From: Candidatus Woesearchaeota archaeon
Lineage (GTDB): Archaea > Nanobdellota > Nanobdellia > Woesearchaeales > GW2011-AR9
Length of the DNA: 9,078 nt
Assembly: GCA_016213985.1 (NCBI GenBank)
Contig: JACRPJ010000102.1
Span: forward strand, 1-9,078
Direction of reading: 5' to 3'
In this document: piece by piece, positions 1 through 5,167 of the stretch
Layout: every line of letters starts with the position of its first letter
Numbering within the stretch: position 1 is the first letter of the stretch
Notes under the pieces: model-generated
The model's database searches: none
What the model saw: the letters and a program-made list of their open reading frames with translations, nothing else
Told to the model about the DNA's origin: nothing
Made by a program: the position numbers and the translations under genes

Positions 1-1284
1 AACCCCGAAAACATTTACCCTCCAGCATATGAGTTAATTGTCGACGACGCTAACTGGCTTACCGATAAAGGAGTTGATGAGGTAGTAATACAATCTTCAC
101 GCTTAGGAAGGTATTACGATTATGCTGAAAAGCTCATTCAGAAAGGGAAAGCCTATGTATGCACTTGCGATGCAGACGAATGGAGGGAGATGAAAAACTT
201 CGGGAAAGCCTGTCCCTGCCGAAACACTGCTACCAAAGAGAATTTATCACGCTATGCCCAGATGTTCAGTGAATATGCTGAAGGAGAAGCAGTCCTAAGA
301 CTAAAAACCGACATCACAGATAAAAATCCAGCCATGCGCGACTTTGCCATTATGCGCATAGTAGAACATATTCATCCTAAGACTGGAAAAGAGCAGCGGG
401 TGTGGCCATTAATGTTATTCTCTGTTGCCGTTGACGATCACGAATTGGAGATTACTCATGTACTCAATGGGAAAGACCATGCTGACAACGGCCAAAAAGA
501 GCGGATGATCATGGAATGTTTTGGCTGGAAAGCACCGGTATACAAACATTGGGGAAGAATTAACTTTGAGGGATTCGAGTTAAGCACTTCTAAAACTAGG
601 CTAGCCATCGAAGAAAAAAAATATACCGGGTGGGATGACATTCGCCTGCCTTTCTTGCGTGGACTACGCCGAAGAGGATATCAACCGGGAGCGTTCCGTA
701 AATTTGCATTGGAAATCGGTTTGAGCCTAAATGATAAAACCGTAAGCATCGAAGAATTCTGGAAATCCATCAATGCTTTCAACCGTGAAATCATCGAACC
801 AAATGCTAATCGCTATTTCTTTGTAGAAGGCCCTAAAAGAATAAAGATTGAAACTGCACCAGAAAAAGTAGCCAAACTGGACCTTCACCCTAATTTCCCT
901 AAACGAGGAAAAAGAGCACTGCCCGTAAAGGGCGAAGTGTACCTGGATAAAAATGACTTACCCAAACTAAAAGAAAACAACCTCCATCGTCTCATGGACT
1001 ATTGCAATTTTGAGGTAAAAAAAGGAAAATACATGTTCGTTTCCGAAGACTATGAAGATTACAAAAATGCTCCGAATAAGGGATTAATTCTCCACTGGAT
1101 TCCTGCTCGGGAAAATATCAAAGCTGAAGTGCTGATGGAGGATGCGCGTATTCTCTCAGGCTTGGGAGAGAAAAACCTGGAAAATCTTAAAGTTGGGGAT
1201 ATTGTCCAGCTGGAAAGAAAATTTTATGCTCGCGTGGATGAAAAAACCAAAGACAAGATAACTTTTTGGTATCTACACCAATAA
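1..1284 (+). CDS. gltX: Glutamyl-tRNA synthetase, archaeal type (5' end outside window)
   Basis: Charges tRNA with glutamate in the cytoplasm (class I aminoacyl-tRNA synthetase). The frame is open from the first base to a TAA stop, so the true start lies upstream; 427 residues are visible. Archaeal GluRS proteins are usually around 550 residues, so roughly a quarter, including the HIGH motif, is missing. Seen in the fragment: a probable zinc knuckle, YVCTC followed by ACPCR near residues 52-74; the stretch ITHVLNGKDHADN before the active-site loop; and LSTSK at residues 194-198, the archaeal form of KMSKS. The C-terminal third is beta-rich, as expected for the anticodon-binding barrels of the GluRS/GlnRS family, and ends in FWYLHQ. 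Whether it discriminates tRNA-Glu from tRNA-Gln cannot be told. It is followed after 72 bases by an independently promoted gene. Identification is firm. Confidence 0.97.
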   Translation, partial: NPENIYPPAYELIVDDANWLTDKGVDEVVIQSSRLGRYYDYAEKLIQKGKAYVCTCDADEWREMKNFGKACPCRNTATKENLSRYAQMFSEYAEGEAVLRLKTDITDKNPAMRDFAIMRIVEHIHPKTGKEQRVWPLMLFSVAVDDHELEITHVLNGKDHADNGQKERMIMECFGWKAPVYKHWGRINFEGFELSTSKTRLAIEEKKYTGWDDIRLPFLRGLRRRGYQPGAFRKFALEIGLSLNDKTVSIEEFWKSINAFNREIIEPNANRYFFVEGPKRIKIETAPEKVAKLDLHPNFPKRGKRALPVKGEVYLDKNDLPKLKENNLHRLMDYCNFEVKKGKYMFVSEDYEDYKNAPNKGLILHWIPARENIKAEVLMEDARILSGLGEKNLENLKVGDIVQLERKFYARVDEKTKDKITFWYLHQ

Positions 1285-1310
1285 CGAAATTTCCTATAAC
1301 AAAGATTAAA

Positions 1311-1348
1311 TTTAAATAGGTATAAATAATCCAAACTCAAAAAGAGGG
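1311..1348 (+). promoter_or_regulatory. TATA box and ribosome site of the winged-helix gene
   Basis: TTTAAATA at 1311-1318 is followed closely by TATAAATA at 1321-1328. With the usual archaeal spacing of about 25 bases, transcription would begin near 1340 or a little later. GAGGG at 1344-1348 lies eight bases before the TTG start at 1357 and makes that start credible. Position and motif are seen; the start site of transcription is inferred. Confidence 0.6.
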
Positions 1349-1356
1349 AAAAGAAA

Positions 1357-1827
1357 TTGGGTAAAATCAGTCGGGATACTCCCCTAGCGGAAATAACTCT
1401 CCGCCGATATGAAAAACCGACGATGAATGGGAGAGAACTAGTTAGAAAATTCTGCTTGTCCATAGGAGTATTGCAGCCCGGAGATTCCCGAGATGTGATG
1501 GTGGATATACTGTACGTTCTCTTGCAAGCTAAGAAGAACCAGGAAGAATTACACTCGGAGGAGATAAAGAATAAAGTGATTGAAGTACGTAAGAGTTTAG
1601 GGCTGCCCATGCTGGGAATCGCCTCTTCCAATGTCCGGAGACAATTGAAGAGACTGAAAGACCTTTATTTAATTGAAACCAACGCTAATTTATACCGCAT
1701 CACTGAATTTGGGCAGCTAAGTGAAGTATTTGAAGAGAAAGTAGAAAATTTTGTGTTGTCCCAGGTAATGAGCCGAATAAAAGAATACCTTAAGAAGCTT
1801 GACGAAGAATTCCCGGGGAGAGGCTAA
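1357..1827 (+). CDS. Winged-helix DNA-binding protein, conserved archaeal type, function unknown
   Basis: 156 residues, starting at TTG with GAGGG eight bases upstream; no better ATG or GTG precedes it. The N-terminal part (about 1-20, ISRDTPLAEITLRRYEKP) is a distinctive leader seen, from memory, in a family of small uncharacterised archaeal proteins. Residues 25-110 are mostly helical and end in SSNVRRQLKRLKDLYLIE, which reads as a recognition helix, followed by a short wing (NLYRITEF). That is the layout of a winged helix-turn-helix. The C-terminal 45 residues (VFEEKVENFVLSQVMSRIKEYLKKLDEEF) look like a dimerisation helix. There is no signal peptide or membrane segment. It is monocistronic, with its own TATA box and a hairpin just after the stop. 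A transcription-regulator role is inferred from the fold only; the target is unknown. Confidence 0.75.
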   Translation: MGKISRDTPLAEITLRRYEKPTMNGRELVRKFCLSIGVLQPGDSRDVMVDILYVLLQAKKNQEELHSEEIKNKVIEVRKSLGLPMLGIASSNVRRQLKRLKDLYLIETNANLYRITEFGQLSEVFEEKVENFVLSQVMSRIKEYLKKLDEEFPGRG

Positions 1828-1844
1828 TCCTTCTTGTGACCTAA

Positions 1845-1869
1845 TTTTTGGAGCCGGATAATCCAAAAA
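1845..1869 (+). terminator. Hairpin after the winged-helix gene
   Basis: TTTTTGGA at 1845-1852 pairs perfectly with TCCAAAAA at 1862-1869 around a nine-base loop (GCCGGATAA), 17 bases after the stop codon. The stem has T on its 5' arm and A on its 3' arm, so it can offer a U-rich stretch in both directions between two convergent genes. Its role as a terminator or 3'-end structure is inferred. Confidence 0.45.
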
Positions 1870-1999
1870 CTTATTTTGAAGGAATGAATATTAACCCAAA
1901 TTAAGGTAGAGACTTTAACCAATGACTAGAAACCTCTTTCTTCTTCTAACCGACTCAGCTGGCTGGAAAAGTCTGGCTTAAACGAGGTTAACTTCCTAA

Positions 2000-2017
2000 C
2001 ATAGGGAGTTGACTATG
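2000..2017 (-). terminator. Small hairpin after the PRC-barrel gene
   Basis: CATAG at 2000-2004 pairs with CTATG at 2013-2017 around an eight-base loop, 17 bases past the minus-strand stop codon. No long T run follows on the minus strand, so termination here is only a possibility. The rest of 1870-1999 also holds short inverted repeats (AGACTTT 1910-1916 with AAAGTCT 1968-1974; AACCTC 1931-1936 with GAGGTT 1984-1989) but no recognisable gene. Confidence 0.25.
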
Positions 2018-2033
2018 CCCTAAATCAAAGAAC

Positions 2034-2297
2034 CTAAATAATGTCTTCCTCGGCTACTACGATAAAATCTCCGCTGGCAATTACCGCCGAAAAGGGGATT
2101 AAGATGCTTCCCTCCTTCGTCTTTTCCAATTCCATCCTTTCAGTATAAGAGGTCGGGTTCTTGAGCATGATGTGAATCAGTTCGCCAGAACTCACTTCGA
2201 AGATTAAATCAGCCACCTCTCCAAACTTCTTTCCCGCTTTGGAAACTACGGTCTTGCCAATGAGCTCTTTAGAATAATTCTTGTCTTTTTCTTCCAT
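2034..2297 (-). CDS. PRC-barrel domain protein
   Basis: 87 residues from ATG at 2297. A GTG at 2306 is in frame, but it lies inside the GGTGA ribosome site, so the ATG six or so bases downstream is the likely start. The whole protein is one PRC-barrel: SKELIGKTVVSKAGKKFGEVADLIFEV forms the first strands with the family's KxGxxxGEV-type turn. IHIMLKNP and ILIPFSAVIASGDFIVVAEEDII complete the barrel. Single PRC-barrel proteins of 80-90 residues are common in archaea; the fold is also found in RimM and photosynthetic reaction-centre H subunits and serves protein or RNA contacts. The exact role of the archaeal stand-alone form is not known. It is a single gene, convergent with the winged-helix gene and divergent from lgt. 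Confidence 0.9.
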   Translation of the reverse strand: MEEKDKNYSKELIGKTVVSKAGKKFGEVADLIFEVSSGELIHIMLKNPTSYTERMELEKTKEGSILIPFSAVIASGDFIVVAEEDII

Positions 2298-2354
2298 ATG
2301 GGTCACCTTTCTTTTTTATTATTTGATGATTAATTATCTCTATATTACAGGAGT

Positions 2355-2368
2355 GTATATATAAAGTT
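2355..2368 (-). promoter_or_regulatory. TATA box of the PRC-barrel gene
   Basis: On the minus strand this reads AACTTTATATATAC, a strong archaeal TATA element about 60 bases before the ATG at 2297. It predicts a 5' leader of roughly 35-40 bases that carries the GGTGA ribosome site at 2302-2306. Confidence 0.6.
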
Positions 2369-2408
2369 TACGGTAATGGATTATAACTAAAGAAGAGATA
2401 GAATTACC

Positions 2409-2449
2409 AGTATACATTTAGCTATACTAATTTACCCCAACCTTTATAT
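2409..2449 (+). promoter_or_regulatory. lgt promoter with an upstream inverted repeat
   Basis: TTTATAT at 2443-2449 lies about 26 bases before the ATG at 2473, so the message should start at or next to the start codon. No Shine-Dalgarno site precedes the ATG, which fits a leaderless mRNA. Just upstream, AGTATA (2409-2414) and TATACT (2423-2428) form a perfect six-base inverted repeat with an eight-base spacer, a plausible operator. The operator role is inferred. Confidence 0.55.
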
Positions 2450-2472
2450 GCTTATTTGATTTCAAATCTCCT

Positions 2473-3249
2473 ATGTGGATTCATAACCTTAACCCCGTCA
2501 TTGCTGACTTAGGCTTTGCCCAGATCCGCTGGTATGGTTTAGTATATGTTTTGGGGTTCTTCTTCTCGTGGTGGTGGCTACACTACCTAAGCAAGAAAGG
2601 CAAGCTAAAATTAACTTCAGAACAAATCTGGGACTTTCTCTTCTATTTGTTATTAGGAGTATTAATCGGCTCAAGATTATTTGAAGTGTTCTGGGAACCC
2701 AGCTTGTACTTAAACAACCCTTTAAACTTCTTTAAGTTCTGGCGAGGAGGGATGAGTTTCCACGGAGGCTTGGTGGGAATAGTAGTTGCGGGATATTGGT
2801 ATTGCAAAAAAAGGAACCTCAACTTTTTGGAGATGGCTGATGCCTTAAGTCTGCCGACAATGTTCGCACTCGCTTTAGGTAGAATTGCCAATTTTATAAA
2901 TGGCGAATTAGTAGGAACTCTCTGGAACGGAACTTGGTGCGTGGTATTCCCTCAGCATGACCAAGCTTGCCGGCATCCCAGTACTTTATATGCGGCAGGC
3001 TACCGCATTTTAATCACTTTCTGGCTGCTTTTCCTTAGTGTTAAAGAGAAGTTTGGGCCCGGCTTCATCTTTTGGAACTTCATCTTCTGGGAAGGAGTAG
3101 GAAGGTTCATAGTAGACTTTTTCCGAGAGGAGACCATTTACTGGAGCCTAACCATAGGACAATGGTTCAGCATAGTGATGATTATTATAGCGATAGCTCT
3201 TCTAAGGAAAAACACAGGCACATGTGCTGTTAGCTTCTCTCGACGATAA
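2473..3249 (+). CDS. lgt: Prolipoprotein diacylglyceryl transferase (bacterial-type Lgt)
   Basis: Lgt moves a diacylglyceryl group from phosphatidylglycerol to the lipobox cysteine of prolipoproteins, the first step of bacterial lipoprotein maturation, in the cytoplasmic membrane. The 258-residue length is slightly short but within the family. Seen: IRWYGLVYVLGF at 18-29; the SFHGG segment with His97, matching the essential His103 of E. coli; and the Lgt signature GRIANFINGELVG at 136-148 with Arg137, Asn140, Glu145 and Gly148. HPSTLY at 168-173 and EGVGRFIVDFFRE at 207-219 with Arg211 match the Arg239 region. About seven hydrophobic segments are visible. Differences: the usual HPSQLYE is HPSTLYA, and the Glu after RFIV is Asp215. 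The last 12 residues (TGTCAVSFSRR) look like read-through into unrelated DNA. It is probably a leaderless single gene. No signal peptidase II or lipoprotein gene is nearby. Confidence 0.95.
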   Translation: MWIHNLNPVIADLGFAQIRWYGLVYVLGFFFSWWWLHYLSKKGKLKLTSEQIWDFLFYLLLGVLIGSRLFEVFWEPSLYLNNPLNFFKFWRGGMSFHGGLVGIVVAGYWYCKKRNLNFLEMADALSLPTMFALALGRIANFINGELVGTLWNGTWCVVFPQHDQACRHPSTLYAAGYRILITFWLLFLSVKEKFGPGFIFWNFIFWEGVGRFIVDFFREETIYWSLTIGQWFSIVMIIIAIALLRKNTGTCAVSFSRR

Positions 3250-3262
3250 GAGAGATTTATTC
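3236..3262 (+). terminator. Hairpin overlapping the lgt stop codon
   Basis: TCTCTC at 3236-3241 pairs with GAGAGA at 3250-3255 around an eight-base loop that contains the TAA stop, and is followed by TTTATTCTT. This is a plausible 3' end of the lgt message; the role is inferred from shape alone. Confidence 0.35.
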
Positions 3263-3273
3263 TTAGTGCAACG

Positions 3274-3316
3274 TTCGGCGACAGCCGAAAAAATCAAAGT
3301 TTTTGAGTCGGTCGTC
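3274..3316 (+). other. Nested hairpins of unknown role downstream of lgt
   Basis: TTCGGC at 3274-3279 and GCCGAA at 3284-3289 form a perfect six-base stem with the tetraloop GACA. The right arm can instead join a second hairpin, CCGA plus AAAAA (3285-3293) against TTTTT (3300-3304) and TCGG (3308-3311). The two cannot form together. The T run at 3300-3304 could end plus-strand transcripts. No gene is visible in 3250-3373. Confidence 0.35.
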
Positions 3317-3342
3317 AATCAAGAACGAAGTTTAATAATATA

Positions 3343-3354
3343 AAAAATAAAGGG
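3343..3354 (-). terminator. T-rich stop signal after the small SH3-like gene
   Basis: On the minus strand a run of six T follows about 25 bases after the stop codon at 3374-3376, within a T-rich segment. Oligo-T is the usual archaeal terminator; no stem is required. Confidence 0.35.
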
Positions 3355-3373
3355 CAAAAGCTTAATTAAACAT

Positions 3374-3595
3374 TTATTTTTGTTCTTCTCTCTTTCCGTA
3401 TGCATGTACGTCCATCATGCCCAATACTCTACCTGATTTAGTAGTGATTCGTCTATCCCACTTTCCAGAACGTTCTATACTTGCAATTACTTCTAGTCTT
3501 CCCGGTCCAACTTTCACAACATCTCCAGGTCTCACTTCAGTTATACTTGCACCCATTTGATATTCAATTCCAGATTTATTCATTTTGTATGACAT
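3374..3595 (-). CDS. Small basic protein, probable SH3-like barrel, unknown function
   Basis: 73 residues from ATG at 3595. The frame can be opened earlier, at TTG 3619, but that codon lies inside a hairpin; the ATG has GGGG eight bases upstream and is preferred. After a polar N-terminus (MSYKMNKSGIEYQ), the segment ITEVRPGDVVKVGPGRLEVIASIE reads as two or three beta strands with the PGDxVxVGxG turn typical of SH3-like or KOW-like small barrels. ITTKSGRVLGMMDVHAYGK gives further strands. The tail is charged. I do not recognise the family. It has its own TATA box and an unusual structured leader, lies convergent with lgt, and starts the AT-rich accessory region. That it is a real gene is supported by the promoter, leader and composition rather than by a known match. 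Confidence 0.6.
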   Translation of the reverse strand: MSYKMNKSGIEYQMGASITEVRPGDVVKVGPGRLEVIASIERSGKWDRRITTKSGRVLGMMDVHAYGKREEQK

Positions 3596-3663
3596 ATTTG
3601 ATACCCCATTAATCCTCAAGAAATTTTGAGGTGTATACTAATTCACCTCTTCAATTTATTGAA
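3596..3663 (-). promoter_or_regulatory. 5' leader with two mutually exclusive hairpins
   Basis: In mRNA sense (minus strand) the order is GAGGTG, ten bases, CACCTCAA, six bases, TTGAGG, then 18 bases to the ATG. The central CACCTC can pair perfectly with the upstream GAGGTG (plus-strand 3628-3633 with 3644-3649). Alternatively CCTCAA/TTGAGG pair (3614-3619 with 3626-3631). The arms overlap, so only one hairpin can form. The outer GAGGTG and TTGAGG both resemble ribosome sites. TTCAATTTATTGAA at 3650-3663 is a perfect inverted repeat placed about where transcription should start and could be an operator. A switch or autoregulatory role is inferred. Confidence 0.5.
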
Positions 3664-3673
3664 TTAATATCAA

Positions 3674-3685
3674 CTTTATAAAACT
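3674..3685 (-). promoter_or_regulatory. TATA box of the small SH3-like gene
   Basis: The minus strand carries a TTTTATAAAG element here. With normal archaeal spacing transcription would begin near 3655, just upstream of the paired hairpins, so the whole structured leader would be transcribed. Confidence 0.55.
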
Positions 3686-3755
3686 TTTGCTCTCCCTCAA
3701 ATAGATTACACTTTTTCGAAAATTGCAACTAATATATGCATTTGCTGTTATTCTC

Positions 3756-3817
3756 CGACCCTACAAAGTGGAATTGGATTGCGTCCGCAAAGTAAAACTT
3801 CCATTTCCAATAAATCC
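3756..3817 (+). repeat. Direct repeat, left copy (flanks the MNT-HEPN pair)
   Basis: A 62-bp unit identical to 5051-5112 at 60 of 62 positions, in the same orientation. Weaker similarity continues outward on both sides (CTGTTA at 3745-3750; TGC-GAAG-CAGA after 3817), giving about 85 bp with small gaps. Inside, AAGTGGAA (3766-3773) pairs with TTCCATTT (3799-3806) with one G-U pair, enclosing the palindrome TTGCG-TC-CGCAA (3779-3790). It lies just beyond the 3' end of the HEPN gene. Confidence 0.9.
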
Positions 3818-3848
3818 TGCGAAGCAGACTAGAATTTAGGGGGAGTTC

Positions 3849-4325
3849 TTACCATAGGATCTTGTTAATATTTTTGAAAAAAAAGGAAGCATTGTTTAGT
3901 GATTCCTGAGCTGGTTCTTTGTTTGCTTGAGGAAGTTTCTGGTAGGTAAATTCTCCTCGCTTTTGTTTTTCCATAGAGAAAATTCCCAAAAGAGCATCGG
4001 CACGGACAATCATTTTCTGATAGATTTTGAGCAGTTCAATATCCAATTTTCCTGTGCTTACCAAATATTTCTCAAATGCTTCCAATGTCTTCTTATGAAC
4101 TTCTGGCGCTTCAGTTTTAATTCCATTTTTGATAAGAATTGCTTTCGCAGAATAGAAGATAGAATAATAAGAATGACTTATAACCGTGCTGTAAAAGGTA
4201 AAGTCTTTTTCCAGCTTAAACTGTTCTTTCTGAAGTATTGGATTACTGGAAACTTCAAATAGCATTTGTGCTGCTACCAGTTCATTTTCAGCTCTTTGCA
4301 GATACAATTCAGCTTCATCACTCAT
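3849..4325 (-). CDS. HEPN domain protein, probable toxin of an MNT-HEPN pair
   Basis: 158 residues, almost fully helical. HEPN proteins are often RNases that act as toxins or defence effectors, kept in check by a partner nucleotidyltransferase. Seen: an N-terminal helix (YLQRAENELVAAQMLFE); the family's HSYYSIFYSAKAILIKNG at 51-68; VHKKTLEAFEKYLV at 77-89; and the C-terminal KRGEFTYQKLPQ at 122-133. The last is followed by a final helix ending FFFKNINKIL. Arg123 and Tyr128 fit the R...DY region of this HEPN branch, but the R-x4-6-H catalytic motif of HEPN RNases is not evident: no His follows Arg123. The ATG overlaps the end of the upstream MNT gene by eight bases and has GAGGAAG just before it, so the two are translationally coupled. 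Ribonuclease activity is therefore uncertain; a non-catalytic or differently acting HEPN is possible. Confidence 0.87.
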   Translation of the reverse strand: MSDEAELYLQRAENELVAAQMLFEVSSNPILQKEQFKLEKDFTFYSTVISHSYYSIFYSAKAILIKNGIKTEAPEVHKKTLEAFEKYLVSTGKLDIELLKIYQKMIVRADALLGIFSMEKQKRGEFTYQKLPQANKEPAQESLNNASFFFKNINKILW

Positions 4326-4932
4326 TTTTTCTTCCTCGTATCAGGTTACAGTACTCAATAAAACCATAATAAATAAGGTTGTTTGTATAAATCTGCTTGC
4401 CGACATTTTCGTAATCAGCTTTTAACATGTCTAAAAACTCGCTTCTGGTAAAAATGTGGTAATCTATTGGTTTTATTTCTCTTCGTTTCACAGTTTCCAG
4501 AATAGGTGTTATTTCTTTCTTGGTTGGTTCAGATTCCACAATGACTGCGATATCTAAATCTGACTTTTCAGTCGCTTTGTTTTTGGCATAGCTACCAAAC
4601 ACAATTAAAATAAAGAAATTGGTTTGTTTGGAGATTCTCTTCCGGATTTCTGATAATATTTCTTTTGGGAACTTCCTTTTTTGAAGCTCCAAGTCGTTGA
4701 TCAGGTTGAGGTAGGATAAAGTTACGTTATTATCAAGGTTCAAAGAATATGTAGTTACGTCGCCAGTTACTTTCGTTTTAACTAGATTATGCTCTTTGAA
4801 CTTTTTGAGGGAGATTTGAACAATATTATTTGACTTTTGTTTGCTTTCTTCTTTAATTTGTTTAAAGGTCAAACTAGCAAAGAGATCTTTTTTGAAGACT
4901 CCTAAAATGACTTGTTGTTGTTTGGTGAGCAT
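4318..4932 (-). CDS. wHTH-nucleotidyltransferase (MNT) fusion, probable antitoxin
   Basis: 204 residues in two parts. Residues 1-65 form a winged helix-turn-helix (TFKQIKEESKQKSNNIVQ, recognition helix near 36-47, wing at TKVTGDVTTYSL). Residues about 95-175 form a minimal nucleotidyltransferase domain. It carries GSYAKN at 113-118, SDLDIAV at 124-130 and IDYHIF at 156-161, giving the GSx10DxD signature plus a third Asp157. These catalytic residues are intact. In studied MntA-HepT systems the MNT enzyme transfers AMP to a tyrosine of the HEPN partner and silences it; this pair has the same order and overlap. The wHTH suggests that the protein also binds its own promoter, where TAGGT repeats are seen. 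AGGT precedes the ATG by four bases. Direct repeats bound the two-gene unit. The nucleotidyltransferase assignment is firm; the antitoxin role is inferred from context. Confidence 0.92.
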   Translation of the reverse strand: MLTKQQQVILGVFKKDLFASLTFKQIKEESKQKSNNIVQISLKKFKEHNLVKTKVTGDVTTYSLNLDNNVTLSYLNLINDLELQKRKFPKEILSEIRKRISKQTNFFILIVFGSYAKNKATEKSDLDIAVIVESEPTKKEITPILETVKRREIKPIDYHIFTRSEFLDMLKADYENVGKQIYTNNLIYYGFIEYCNLIRGRKNE

Positions 4933-4986
4933 TTTACCTACTTTTTGGTATTGTTTTACCTAGAAATAGGTTAACTATTATAAAAA
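4932..4986 (-). promoter_or_regulatory. Promoter and candidate operator of the MNT-HEPN operon
   Basis: The minus strand has a TTTTTATAAT box (4977-4986), predicting a start near 4955. Between box and start, ACCTA (4958-4962) and TAGGT (4967-4971) form an inverted repeat around GAAA. TTTTACCTA occurs twice, at 4932-4940 and 4954-4962, 22 bases apart, i.e. about two helix turns. The proximal copy also supplies the ribosome site. Such spacing suits binding by a dimeric wHTH protein; autoregulation by the MNT fusion is inferred. Confidence 0.45.
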
Positions 4987-5050
4987 TCTTTTGGTTAAGG
5001 CAAGGAAATCGGCAATTGCGCTAAACATATCCGCGCCCTGTTAAAATCGT
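4987..5050. other. First part of the gene-free stretch 4933-5407
   Basis: No gene was found between the MNT start and the ATG at 5408. The stretch holds the MNT promoter, then this short segment with AATTGCG (5014-5020), the right direct repeat, and a block of inverted repeats listed separately. An open frame of 31 codons at 5211-5306 lacks a ribosome site and is not annotated as a gene. Confidence 0.5.
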
Positions 5051-5112
5051 CGACCCTACAAAGTGGAGTTGGATTGCGTTCGCAAAGTAAAACTTCCATT
5101 TCCAATAAATCC
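5051..5112 (+). repeat. Direct repeat, right copy (flanks the MNT-HEPN pair)
   Basis: Matches 3756-3817 at 60 of 62 positions; the differences are A to G at 5068 and C to T at 5080. Both spare the predicted fold: 5068 gives a G-U in place of A-U in the outer stem and 5080 is in the loop of the TTGCG/CGCAA palindrome. It lies about 120 bases upstream of the MNT start, so the pair and its promoter sit wholly between the copies. Confidence 0.9.
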
Positions 5113-5167
5113 CTGCCAAAGACAGATTATATTTTATAGATAACTGTGATAATATTATGGCATTTGT

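Noticed and set aside
1900..2033. tRNA or box C/D RNA between the convergent genes
   Set aside because: Short inverted repeats exist, but no T-arm GGTTCRA element, cloverleaf or paired C (RTGATGA) and D (CTGA) boxes could be assembled.
2298..2306. GTG start adding three residues to the PRC-barrel protein
   Set aside because: The GTG is part of the ribosome site for the ATG at 2297.
3218..3227. Perfect palindrome GCACATGTGC near the end of lgt
   Set aside because: Ten bases within coding sequence; may be chance and has no second copy in the window.
3596..3619. TTG start adding eight residues to the small SH3-like protein
   Set aside because: The codon sits within a leader hairpin and has a poorer context than the ATG at 3595.
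3927..4262. Plus-strand open frame of 111 codons opposite the HEPN gene
   Set aside because: It is a mirror of the HEPN coding sequence, Phe-rich as expected from the reverse of Lys/Glu-rich codons, with no promoter or ribosome site.
3756..5112. Integron attC sites as an explanation of the direct repeats
   Set aside because: The R' (GTTRRRY) and R'' (RYYYAAC) boxes expected at attC ends are not found, and no integrase is present in the window.
3756..5112. CRISPR array
   Set aside because: Only two copies, 1.2 kb apart with genes between them; no short regular spacers.
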